Positions 1 through 7,154 of a DNA stretch of 64,000 nt are shown here, piece after piece. The DNA is taken from assembly GCF_027019125.1 (NCBI RefSeq), contig NZ_JALUXE010000030.1:186001-250000 (forward strand), written 5' to 3'. The notes under the pieces were generated by a model, which worked only from the letters and a program-made list of their open reading frames with translations, made no database searches and had not been told where the DNA came from. Within the stretch, counting starts at the first letter, position 1; each line of letters starts with the position of its first letter. The translations under genes were made by a program, and so were the position numbers. The stretch comes from Roseovarius sp. Its GTDB lineage: Bacteria; Pseudomonadota; Alphaproteobacteria; Rhodobacterales; Rhodobacteraceae.

Positions 1-1
1 T

Positions 2-127
2 CATGCCGGGCACCGCTATGCGCAGGAACTGGACGCTCCGGTTGATCCGGACCTGCCGATGAAACACGACCGGATCGACGTGGGCGCGCCCGTCGGTGCC
101 GCAGAGACAAGAGGAGAGCCGACATGA
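2..127 (+). CDS. C-terminal end of an unidentified protein (partial)
   Basis: An open frame enters from before the window and stops with TGA at 125-127, giving 41 residues rich in Asp, Pro and Gly. The stop overlaps the ATG of the next gene (ATGA at 124-127), so it is very probably the upstream partner in the same operon. No domain can be recognised in so short a tail; the function is unknown. Confidence 0.5.
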   Translation, partial: HAGHRYAQELDAPVDPDLPMKHDRIDVGAPVGAAETRGEPT

Positions 128-606
128 GCCAGCCGGACCAGACCTATCTCGCCAAACTCTTGCTCTATTACGAGGAAGAGATCGAGGGGGAGGCCTATTT
201 CCAAGGCCTCGCTCGCCGCTTTCCCGACCCTGCGCAGCACAAGCGCCTGACGCTCTTGGCCGAGGTCGAACGCCACGCGGCGGCGGGTGTTGCCCCGCTT
301 ATCGCGCAGTATGCCCTGTCGCCCCGGTCGGTCGAGAGCCTGACCGCAAGCGGTCACGAACAGGCGCGCCGTGCGCCGGGGACATGGGCGGGGCTTCTGG
401 ATGAGATGAACCGCACTTACCCCGCCTATCTTGCGGCCTTCGAGGCGCTCGAGGCGATGGGGCCCGAGGCGGATCAGCCGCGCCTGCGGTTCCTGACCGG
501 GCATGAGGTGGCCGCACTCGAGTATCTGGCCCTTGAAAATGCCGGCGACGCGCAGTCCTACGCGCCGCTGGAGCGTTACCTTGCCTCAGCGCCCGTGCCG
601 GCATGA
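124..606 (+). CDS. Unknown 160-residue helical protein, possibly ferritin-like
   Basis: This gene sits between two others with ATGA overlaps on both sides, so translation is probably coupled across three genes. The product has no signal peptide and is predicted by eye to be almost all helix. Clusters of Glu and His recur: EEEIEGEAYF near residue 17, EVERHAA near 48, and HEVAALEYLALE near 126. That pattern resembles a ferritin-like four-helix bundle with di-metal ligands, but no exact family signature is seen. The ferritin-like reading is an inference; without a profile search the safe call is hypothetical protein. The start at 124 is preceded by a purine-rich GAGGAGAG stretch. Confidence 0.65.
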   Translation: MSQPDQTYLAKLLLYYEEEIEGEAYFQGLARRFPDPAQHKRLTLLAEVERHAAAGVAPLIAQYALSPRSVESLTASGHEQARRAPGTWAGLLDEMNRTYPAYLAAFEALEAMGPEADQPRLRFLTGHEVAALEYLALENAGDAQSYAPLERYLASAPVPA

Positions 607-842
607 CGGCACGCTTTCTGCTCGCGGTCCTGCTCTGCGCGGCCTCTGTCGGGGCCGCCCAAGAGGCGTCTGTTGCGCCAAAAGTGGACTGCGACACCTG
701 TCAGGCCCGGCACCGCGGGCTGCAATCGCTTCAGGCGGCGCGGGCTGGGGCCGGGCAGCAAGAGCAGGCGGTGGCAGGTCAGCCGCCGCAGGGCCAACCC
801 GCGCCAACGGGGTCGCAGAGTAAAGACCAGGCCAAGGAGTGA
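603..842 (+). CDS. Small secreted protein with one CxxC motif
   Basis: The 79-residue product begins with a clear Sec signal peptide (MTARFLLAVLLCAASVGAAQ) and is therefore periplasmic or released. The mature part has a single CDTC motif near residue 29, followed by a Gln/Gly/Pro/Ala-rich low-complexity tail ending in Lys/Asp. The ATG overlaps the stop of the preceding gene (ATGA), so it belongs to that operon. The CxxC could bind metal or be redox active, which is a guess. No family is recognised. Confidence 0.6.
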   Translation: MTARFLLAVLLCAASVGAAQEASVAPKVDCDTCQARHRGLQSLQAARAGAGQQEQAVAGQPPQGQPAPTGSQSKDQAKE

Positions 843-862
843 CAGGCGAGACACGGTAAACT

Positions 863-877
863 TGACTCTTTCAGTCA
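863..877. promoter_or_regulatory. Candidate iron-responsive box (TGA-N9-TCA) before the TonB operon
   Basis: TGACTCTTTCAGTCA is a TGA-N9-TCA palindrome, extended by one base pair on each side to TTGACT-CTTTC-AGTCAA at 862-878. TGA-N9-TCA is the form described for RirA-type iron boxes in alphaproteobacteria; a related iron box is reported for Rhodobacterales. It lies about 120 bases upstream of the first gene of the exbB/exbD/tonB operon, where iron repression would make sense. The binding protein is not established. Confidence 0.5.
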
Positions 878-1000
878 ACTCAGCCAGAAACACCGCATCC
901 CTCGCGCCAGCCCGGTGCGATTCACCTTCCATCCCGTGCCAGCCCCGTGCCAGCCATGCGGTTCCCATCCCCTCGAACGACAGAGGGAAAGGAGCATTCC

Positions 1001-1438
1001 ATGACGGCATCTTGTGGCCTGCGTCCCTGCCTTGTTGCAGCCTTTCTCGGCGCGATGACCCCGGCGCTGGCGGAGGAGCGCACGGCCCCTGCGCTGGCGC
1101 TCACCCTCAACAGCCAAGAGACCACCGAGGCGGGCGGCTGCCGCCTGACCTTCGTGCTGCAAAATGATCTGGCTGCGGCGCTGGAGCGGCTGGTGGCCGA
1201 GGCGGTTCTTTTTGACGCGGCGGGACGGGTGGCCAGCCTGACGCTCTTTGATTTCGGCGCGCTGCCCGAGGGACGCCCGCGCGTGCGGCAATTCGATCTG
1301 GCGGGGCAGGGCTGTGACGGAATCGGGGCCGTGCTAATCAACGGCATCGGCACCTGTGACGGGGCGGGGATAACCCCCGGTGCCTGTCTCGCGGCGCTGC
1401 GCCTCGCAAGCGAGACCGATATCGAGGTGACAGGATGA
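1001..1438 (+). CDS. Secreted protein leading the TonB-system operon
   Basis: The chosen ATG follows a good ribosome binding site (AGGGAAAGGAG) and opens a Sec signal peptide ending near ALAEE, so the 145-residue product is periplasmic. An in-frame extension back to 947 lacks a ribosome binding site. The mature part contains four Cys residues and a beta-rich look; no catalytic motif is visible. Its stop overlaps the exbB start (ATGA at 1435), so it is translated with the TonB energising complex. A role in TonB-dependent uptake is inferred from position only. Confidence 0.7.
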   Translation: MTASCGLRPCLVAAFLGAMTPALAEERTAPALALTLNSQETTEAGGCRLTFVLQNDLAAALERLVAEAVLFDAAGRVASLTLFDFGALPEGRPRVRQFDLAGQGCDGIGAVLINGIGTCDGAGITPGACLAALRLASETDIEVTG

Positions 1439-2112
1439 ACGGGGCCGGGGCCATGATCGCGCGGCTTGAGGGGGTGATCGCCATGGGCGGGCCAGTGATC
1501 GCCCTGATTGCCGTGCTTTCGGTCGGCACGCTGGCGGTCATTCTCTACAAACTCTGGCAATTCCGCGCCTCTGGCGTGGGGCGGCACCGCGCGCTGCGTG
1601 CCGCCGTGGCCGAATGGGACCGGGGTGCAGCCCCTGCCGCGCGCCAGACGCTTGCCACCTCGCAGAGCTATCTGGCCCCGGTCATGGCCCGCGCCTTTGT
1701 CGCCGATCCGCAGGATGGCGCGGCCACGCGGCGGCTGATGGCCGAGGCCGAGGCGCGCTTTGCCCGGCTCGAGCGCGGTTTTCGCTTTCTCGACACGGTG
1801 GCGCAGGTGGCGCCGCTCTTGGGCCTTTTCGGCACGGTGTTGGGGATGATCGAGGCGTTTCAGGCGCTGCAATCGGCGGGGGCGCAGGTTGATCCGTCGC
1901 TCTTGGCGGGGGGCATTTGGGTGGCGCTCTTGACCACCGCCGCCGGTCTGGCGGTCGCGATGCCCGCCTCGGTCGTGCTGTCGTGGTTCGAGGCGCGGAT
2001 GGCGGAAGAGCGCGCGCTGGCCGATCACGCGCTGAGCGTGGTGCTGGGGCCAGACGGGCGGGCCGCGCCAGAGGGTTCGTCACAGGCTCGAGCGGTGCCC
2101 GCACATGCCTAG
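1435..2112 (+). CDS. exbB: ExbB/TolQ/MotA-family proton channel
   Basis: This 225-residue inner-membrane protein forms the proton channel that, with ExbD, energises TonB. The first membrane segment lies at about residues 15-40. The family hallmark is the C-terminal pair of segments around FLDTVAQVAPLLGLFGTVLGMIEAF (about 118-142) and LLAGGIWVALLTTAAGLAVAMPA (about 155-178). Short size and the gene set around it favour ExbB over TolQ or MotA. It overlaps the gene before by 4 bases and the ExbD gene after by 8. Iron control through the box at 863 is likely. Confidence 0.9.
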   Translation: MNGAGAMIARLEGVIAMGGPVIALIAVLSVGTLAVILYKLWQFRASGVGRHRALRAAVAEWDRGAAPAARQTLATSQSYLAPVMARAFVADPQDGAATRRLMAEAEARFARLERGFRFLDTVAQVAPLLGLFGTVLGMIEAFQALQSAGAQVDPSLLAGGIWVALLTTAAGLAVAMPASVVLSWFEARMAEERALADHALSVVLGPDGRAAPEGSSQARAVPAHA

Positions 2113-2482
2113 GGCCGGGTTCCAGCGACGCAAGCTGTCGCTCACCTCGCTGATCGACGTGATTTTCCTGCTGCTTCTGTTCTTCATGCTTTCCTCGACC
2201 TTTGCGCAATTCTCAGAGGTGGATCTGGCCACGGCGGGGCAGGGGCAGGCGGTGTCCGAGGTGCGCCCCATCTTCCTGCAACTGCGCGCGGAGGAGCTGC
2301 GGATCAATGCGCGCGCGGTGCCGCTCGATGGGTTGGGCGCGGCGATTGCGCCGCTGGCCGAGGGCGCTACCCGCGTGCTGATCAGCACCGATGCGGGTGT
2401 CAGCGCGCAGCGCCTGACCGATCTGCTGGTGGCGCTGCGCGCCCTTCCCGGTCTGTCAGTGCAGGTTCTGGTGCCGTCATGA
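2105..2482 (+). CDS. exbD: ExbD/TolR-family protein, first copy
   Basis: A 125-residue protein with a basic N-terminus, one membrane segment (LIDVIFLLLLFFMLSSTF, about residues 15-33) and a periplasmic domain, as in ExbD. The conserved membrane Asp (LIDVIF) that carries protons is present. It overlaps exbB by 8 bases and a second exbD-like gene by 4. Two ExbD paralogues in one operon suggest a hetero-oligomeric motor; that is an inference from the pairing. Confidence 0.88.
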   Translation: MPRAGFQRRKLSLTSLIDVIFLLLLFFMLSSTFAQFSEVDLATAGQGQAVSEVRPIFLQLRAEELRINARAVPLDGLGAAIAPLAEGATRVLISTDAGVSAQRLTDLLVALRALPGLSVQVLVPS

Positions 2483-2859
2483 AGAGGAACCTTTCCCGCC
2501 GCGAGCCGACGATTGCGCTCATCAACATCGTGTTCCTGATGCTGATCTTTTTCATGGCTGCCGCCACGCTGGCCCCGCCGCTGGATGGTGATCTGAGGCT
2601 GGTGCGCACCGAGGAGCTGGAGGGGCGCGCGCCACCCGATGCGCTGGTGGTGCATGCCGATGGGCGGCTGGTTTACCGTGGCCAGCCTCTGCCGGATGCC
2701 GCCGCCTATGTCGCCGCGTTGCCCGAAGAGGCGCGCGCCACCCTGCGCCTTGTGCCTGACGCGGCGCTGCCTGCGGCGGATCTGCTGCGGCTGGGCGAGG
2801 CGCTGCGCCGGGCAGGGGCGGGGCGGGTGGTGATGGTCACGCAACGGGGGCTGCCATGA
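2479..2859 (+). CDS. exbD: ExbD/TolR-family protein, second copy
   Basis: A second ExbD-like protein of 126 residues with the same layout: basic start, one membrane helix (IALINIVFLMLIFFMAAATL, about residues 12-31) and a periplasmic domain. Where the first copy has the proton-carrying Asp in LIDVIF, this one has Asn in LINIVF. The essential acidic residue therefore seems to be missing from the helix. It may act as a structural partner of the first ExbD. ATGA overlaps join it to both neighbours. Confidence 0.85.
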   Translation: MKRNLSRREPTIALINIVFLMLIFFMAAATLAPPLDGDLRLVRTEELEGRAPPDALVVHADGRLVYRGQPLPDAAAYVAALPEEARATLRLVPDAALPAADLLRLGEALRRAGAGRVVMVTQRGLP

Positions 2860-3722
2860 TCCGAAGCTCGCGATTTGTGCTGTCGGTTTGCGCGGTCACG
2901 GCGCTGGGGCTGCATGGCGCGGGGATATGGGCCTCTGCGCCGCCGATGCGGGCAGAGGTCGAAGGTGGCGCGGGCGTGGCCGAGGTCATGCTGGGCTCAA
3001 GCTTTGCCGATATGGTGGCTGGGGCGGCGCGGCCCGTGTCAGAGGCCAGCGTCACACCGGCCGTGAGGGCAGAGGACACCCTGCGCCCGACACGGCCCGA
3101 GATCGCAGAGCCATCAGCGCCGCAAAACGTCACTGAGGCCGCCAGCGCTCTGCCGGTTGCGGCGGCCCCGGCGAAAGATGTGGCGCTTGCCGCCTCCCCG
3201 CAACCGCCGCAGACCACCGCTCAAGCCAGTGCCGAAACCGGTCTTCAGGTCTCGCGCCGTCCCATGGCGCGCCCCGCTCATGCCGTGGCCCGCGAGGTGC
3301 GACGCGCAGAGCCAGAGGACAAGGCCAAGGCCAGGGTGCGGCGCACCTCCGGCAGCAACGCCGATCAGACCGCCACCCGCGGCAGCATGACCGGCCACGA
3401 GACCGCCACAGCCGCGCGGCAAGGGCGCGACCGCCCAAGCCAGAGCGCGGCCCAGGGCAATGCCGCCGCCAGCACCTATCCCGGTCAGGTGATGCGCCAT
3501 CTTGCGCGGGTGCCTCGTCCCCGCGCCGACACGCGCGGCGCGGCGCTGGTGCAATTCTCGATCAGTGAGGGGGGGCGTCTGGCCTCGGTCCGCGTCGCGC
3601 GCTCCTCGGGCTCGACCCGGCTTGACCGTGCGGCCCTGACCGTGGTCGAGCGCGCCGCGCCGTTTCCCGCCCCGCCCTCGGGGGCGCAGCGCAGTTTCTC
3701 GGTGCAGATCAAGGGGGAGTAG
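2856..3722 (+). CDS. tonB: TonB-like energy transducer
   Basis: This 288-residue protein couples the ExbB/ExbD motor to outer-membrane receptors. It has one N-terminal membrane anchor (about residues 6-25), a long Ala/Pro/Glu/Arg-rich periplasm-spanning linker (about 30-195) and a TonB C-terminal domain. That domain starts at YPGQVMRHLARVPRPR and includes VQFSISEGG and RLDRAAL. It closes the operon and overlaps the second exbD by 4 bases. No receptor gene is next to it, so it may serve several receptors. Confidence 0.88.
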   Translation: MIRSSRFVLSVCAVTALGLHGAGIWASAPPMRAEVEGGAGVAEVMLGSSFADMVAGAARPVSEASVTPAVRAEDTLRPTRPEIAEPSAPQNVTEAASALPVAAAPAKDVALAASPQPPQTTAQASAETGLQVSRRPMARPAHAVAREVRRAEPEDKAKARVRRTSGSNADQTATRGSMTGHETATAARQGRDRPSQSAAQGNAAASTYPGQVMRHLARVPRPRADTRGAALVQFSISEGGRLASVRVARSSGSTRLDRAALTVVERAAPFPAPPSGAQRSFSVQIKGE

Positions 3723-3756
3723 GGGCCGGGTGATCCCGCCCCGCCTCACCGTTTGG

Positions 3757-5508
3757 TCATTCCCAGCAACTGACCAGAACCGTCATGTCGCCGGCCCGGT
3801 CCGTCAATGCTTCTGCCGACAGACGTCCCTGGTCCGAGGTCAGGCGCGGGGTGATGCCGCCCCGCGTCAGCACGTCTTGCAGCGCGCCATTGGTGGCCGC
3901 AAAGCTGACCTCTTCGGGCAGGGCGCGGCCATCCTGCGCCCGTGTCAGCAACATGCCCAGCACTGCCCCTCCGGCATCGAGCACGGGGCCCCCGGCATCG
4001 CCCTCGAGCGCAGCAAGGGCAAGCCGCTTGAGATGGGTTTCGCCGTTCAGCCCCTCCAATTCGGCCAGTTGGCCAAAGGTGACGGTGGGCGCACCCAGTA
4101 GGCCGCCATAGGAATAGCCCGCCACCGCCACATCGCTCAGCAAGCGCGGTGTCACCTCTTGAAACGCCGCCACGCGCAGCGGTGCCAGCGGCATGCGGGG
4201 GCGCAGGATCGCCGCGCCAAGCTCTGCATCGCTCAGCACGACTTCGGCCTCATAGCTTTCGTCAATGGTGATCCGTCCGCATCCGGCCACCGCCTCGGCG
4301 GTGGTCAGCACGGCGCCGCTTGCATCGACATAAAACCCGGAGCGCGCCTGTTTCGGCTTGCGGATTTCCAGTCCCGAGACGAGGTCGATATCCTGCGCCC
4401 CGCTGCCTTCGGCGGGATCGAGCGTGCCGGGCAACCACTCAAAGCTGTCCTGCATCCGCCCCAAAAGACGGCTGCGACGGGCCTCGTCCCCGGCGGGCCA
4501 GACAAGGGTGAAGCCCTTGAGCGCGCCATCGCGCAGCCAGACCTGCGTGTGTGAAATCTGCAGCGCCCCTTCGCCAATCAGGGTGAAGCTGTCGGCCTCA
4601 AGGCTGCGCGGCCCGCTCTCGGGCACGATCTCCAGCGTCTGCATGATGTCATAGAGCCCCGCCAGCGTGGTGCGGTCGCCCGTCTGGCTGATCAAAAGAA
4701 CCCGCGCGTCGATATCGCCCGTCGCGTTGAAATGCGCGAAAGGCGGCTCGTAGCGGTCAAACCCCACCACGGCGGTCGGCAATTCAAGGGCGATGCCGGT
4801 CGCGTTGTCGCGCACCACCTCAAGGCCAAGCCCGTCGAATACCGCGTTGAACTGGCGCAGCAATTCCGCCCGTTGCCGGGTGGTCAGGACGCCGGTCGCC
4901 TCATACCCGTTCTGGGTTTGCCAACGGGCCATGGCCGCACGGGTGCCCTGACCAAAGGCTGCGTCGATCGCGCCGTCATAGACACCGGCCCATGTCATCG
5001 CCTCTTGCAGGGTGGCGCGTGCGTCGCGATCAAGCTGGCTCTCGCTCTCGCGGGCCTGGCGCGGCGTTTCGTCCACGGGTTCGGGGGCGGGCGCGGGGGC
5101 CGGGTCGAGCGCCACGACGGGCGGGCTGTCGGGCGCGGCGGGGGGGGGGGGGGGGGCGACCTGACCGTCCAGCAGATTGGCGCCGATGGGCCAGAACTGT
5201 TGCCGATAATCGCTGCTTGCGGCGATATAGCTGTCACGCGCGATCACCCCTTCGGCGCGGTAGACCTGAAGCACGCGCTCTGCCTCTTCCTGCCGATATG
5301 GACCGAGGGCTATGGCATACCAGCCGTTTCCAAGGGAAAACCCGTTCACATCCGCCAGCGACGCCCCATAGCGCCGCGCGGCGGTCTGTGCCTCGTTCAG
5401 GCTGGGTTGCGCCTCGATCTGGACCCAGACCACCGGCTCCTCCTGGGCGCGCGCCGCTGGCAATGCGATGAAAATCGAAAAAATGAACCCCAGTAAGATG
5501 CGCGCCAT
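3757..5508 (-). CDS. Secreted SPOR / peptidoglycan-binding protein with a dead trypsin-like domain
   Basis: The 583-residue product starts with a signal peptide (MARILLGFIFSIFIALPAARA). It continues with a SPOR-like repeat (about 25-95), a Pro/Ala linker, a PG_binding_1-like helical domain (about 150-205, TLQEAMTWAGVYDGAIDAAF), a beta-rich middle and a C-terminal trypsin-like domain. The catalytic triad looks lost: TTAEAV stands where TNAHVV is usual, ELGAAIL where NDLALL is usual, and GDAGGP replaces GNSGGP (Ala for Ser near residue 505). It is therefore probably a periplasmic, peptidoglycan-linked pseudoprotease acting as a binding module. The ATG at 5508 follows AGGGA; a longer frame to 5625 would lose the signal peptide. 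A 17-base G run lies inside the linker codons. Confidence 0.8.
   Translation of the reverse strand: MARILLGFIFSIFIALPAARAQEEPVVWVQIEAQPSLNEAQTAARRYGASLADVNGFSLGNGWYAIALGPYRQEEAERVLQVYRAEGVIARDSYIAASSDYRQQFWPIGANLLDGQVAPPPPPAAPDSPPVVALDPAPAPAPEPVDETPRQARESESQLDRDARATLQEAMTWAGVYDGAIDAAFGQGTRAAMARWQTQNGYEATGVLTTRQRAELLRQFNAVFDGLGLEVVRDNATGIALELPTAVVGFDRYEPPFAHFNATGDIDARVLLISQTGDRTTLAGLYDIMQTLEIVPESGPRSLEADSFTLIGEGALQISHTQVWLRDGALKGFTLVWPAGDEARRSRLLGRMQDSFEWLPGTLDPAEGSGAQDIDLVSGLEIRKPKQARSGFYVDASGAVLTTAEAVAGCGRITIDESYEAEVVLSDAELGAAILRPRMPLAPLRVAAFQEVTPRLLSDVAVAGYSYGGLLGAPTVTFGQLAELEGLNGETHLKRLALAALEGDAGGPVLDAGGAVLGMLLTRAQDGRALPEEVSFAATNGALQDVLTRGGITPRLTSDQGRLSAEALTDRAGDMTVLVSCWE
5140..5156. repeat. 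Homopolymer run of 17 G inside a coding region
   Basis: Seventeen consecutive G on the + strand encode five Pro codons (plus the CC of an Ala codon) in the linker of the pseudoprotease gene on the - strand. Runs this long slip during replication; a gain or loss of one base would shift the frame before the peptidoglycan-binding and protease-like domains. It could be a phase-variation switch or simply a place where the assembly length is uncertain. Confidence 0.9.
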
Positions 5509-5697
5509 AAGTTTCCCTAAATCCTGTCGTGCCGACGGTCCTTCAGACCTTTTGGGGCTTTTACCAAAATTGGGCGGCGATGCACCCGAAAACTTCGGGC
5601 TTTGCGCGGTGGCGGCGGGGGCCAAACGCCCGATTGACCCTGCCGCGCCCCCGGCCTAGGTAAGGGCGGCAAATCAGGGGCAGCATTGGGGTCAGGC

Positions 5698-6627
5698 ATG
5701 AGCGACAGGACCGAGAAACCGCGCAGCTTTCAGGAGATCATCCTGCGGCTTCAGGCCTATTGGGCGGCCAAGGGCTGTGCCATGATGCAACCCTATGACA
5801 TGGAAGTGGGGGCCGGCACCTTTCACCCCGCCACCACGCTGCGCTCTTTGGGATCAAAGCCCTGGGCCGCTGCTTATGTCCAGCCCTCGCGCCGCCCCAC
5901 TGACGGGCGTTATGGCGAGAACCCCAATCGCCTCCAGCATTATTACCAGTATCAGGTGCTGATCAAACCCAGCCCGCCCGATATGCAGGACCTCTACCTT
6001 GGCAGTCTGCGCGCCATCGGCATCGACATGGCGCTGCATGACATCCGCTTTGTCGAGGATGACTGGGAGAGCCCCACGCTCGGCGCTTGGGGACTGGGCT
6101 GGGAGGTGTGGTGCGACGGGATGGAAGTGTCGCAATTCACCTATTTCCAGCAGGTCGGGGGGCATGACTGCGCGCCGGTGTCGGGCGAATTGACCTATGG
6201 GTTGGAGCGTCTGGCGATGTATGTGCTGGGCATTGACCATGTGATGGATATGCCCTTCAACGATCCCGCCGCGCCCATTGCGCTGACCTATGGCGATGTG
6301 TTTCGCCAGACCGAGGAAGAATACAGCCGCTGGAATTTCGACGTGGCCAATACCGACGTGCTCTTGCGCCATTTCGAAGAGGCCGAGGCCGAATGTCAGG
6401 CCATCCTCGCGCAAGAGGCCGTGGATCCCAAGACCGGCAAGCGGATCATCATGGCGCATCCCGCCTATGACCAATGCATCAAGGCCAGCCATCTCTTCAA
6501 CCTGCTTGACGCGCGCGGTGTCATCTCCGTGACCGAGCGGCAGGCCTATATCGGCCGGGTGCGGGCGCTGGCCAAGCAATGCGCCGATGCCTTCGTGCAG
6601 ACAGAGGCCGGGGGGCAGGCGGCATAA
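5698..6627 (+). CDS. glyQ: Glycine-tRNA ligase, alpha subunit
   Basis: This is the 309-residue alpha subunit of the tetrameric bacterial glycyl-tRNA synthetase; it holds the class II catalytic core that makes glycyl-adenylate. Family motifs are plain: [17 protein letters not shown] at the start, [37 protein letters not shown], and [19 protein letters not shown]. coli GlyQ is 303 residues. The ATG at 5698 was chosen because it matches the usual N-terminus; a TTG four codons upstream is less likely. The beta subunit gene follows after one small gene. Confidence 0.97.
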   Translation: MSDRTEKPRSFQEIILRLQAYWAAKGCAMMQPYDMEVGAGTFHPATTLRSLGSKPWAAAYVQPSRRPTDGRYGENPNRLQHYYQYQVLIKPSPPDMQDLYLGSLRAIGIDMALHDIRFVEDDWESPTLGAWGLGWEVWCDGMEVSQFTYFQQVGGHDCAPVSGELTYGLERLAMYVLGIDHVMDMPFNDPAAPIALTYGDVFRQTEEEYSRWNFDVANTDVLLRHFEEAEAECQAILAQEAVDPKTGKRIIMAHPAYDQCIKASHLFNLLDARGVISVTERQAYIGRVRALAKQCADAFVQTEAGGQAA

Positions 6628-7151
6628 TGGGCAAGATACTGGCGGGGGCGATCTTGATTTCGGCATTGGTGGCCGGTGCGGCCATGTATTATTTGCAAGT
6701 CTATCACTTCTACGAAGAGGTGGCGGCGGATGGCAGCAACGATGTCGTCCTGACCTCGCTGGTCACGGGCGCGCCGGAACCGGTGCTCTACGACGGCTTT
6801 ACCGCGATCGACGCCAACAGCAGCCCGATCCGCTATCGCGCCTGTTTCACCACCCCGATGAGCCATGCGCTGCTGAGTGAGACCTATGAAATCTACGAGC
6901 AGGCAGAGCCGTTGACCGCGCCGGAGTGGTTCGACTGCTACGACGCGCAGGCCATCGGCAAGGCGTTGGAAGAGGGCCGCGCGCTGGCCTTTCTGGGTCA
7001 GCGGGATGTGACCTATGGTGTCGACCGCGTGGTGGCCATCACCGAGGATGGGCACGGCTATGTCTGGCACCAGATCAACCGCTGCGGCGAAGTGGTGTTT
7101 GACGGACAGCCCGCGCCCGACGATTGCCCGAAACCGCCCCAAGGATACTGA
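6627..7151 (+). CDS. Membrane-anchored protein between glyQ and glyS
   Basis: A 174-residue protein with one N-terminal membrane helix (about residues 4-22) and a soluble, presumably periplasmic domain with three Cys residues (RYRACF, WFDCYD, INRCGE) and a fourth near the end (DDCPKPP). Its ATG shares one base with the glyQ stop and it ends 3 bases before glyS, so it is transcribed with the synthetase. From memory, related Rhodobacterales keep a similar uncharacterised gene here (DUF6446-type, not checked). No function can be assigned. Confidence 0.8.
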   Translation: MGKILAGAILISALVAGAAMYYLQVYHFYEEVAADGSNDVVLTSLVTGAPEPVLYDGFTAIDANSSPIRYRACFTTPMSHALLSETYEIYEQAEPLTAPEWFDCYDAQAIGKALEEGRALAFLGQRDVTYGVDRVVAITEDGHGYVWHQINRCGEVVFDGQPAPDDCPKPPQGY

Positions 7152-7154
7152 GCC

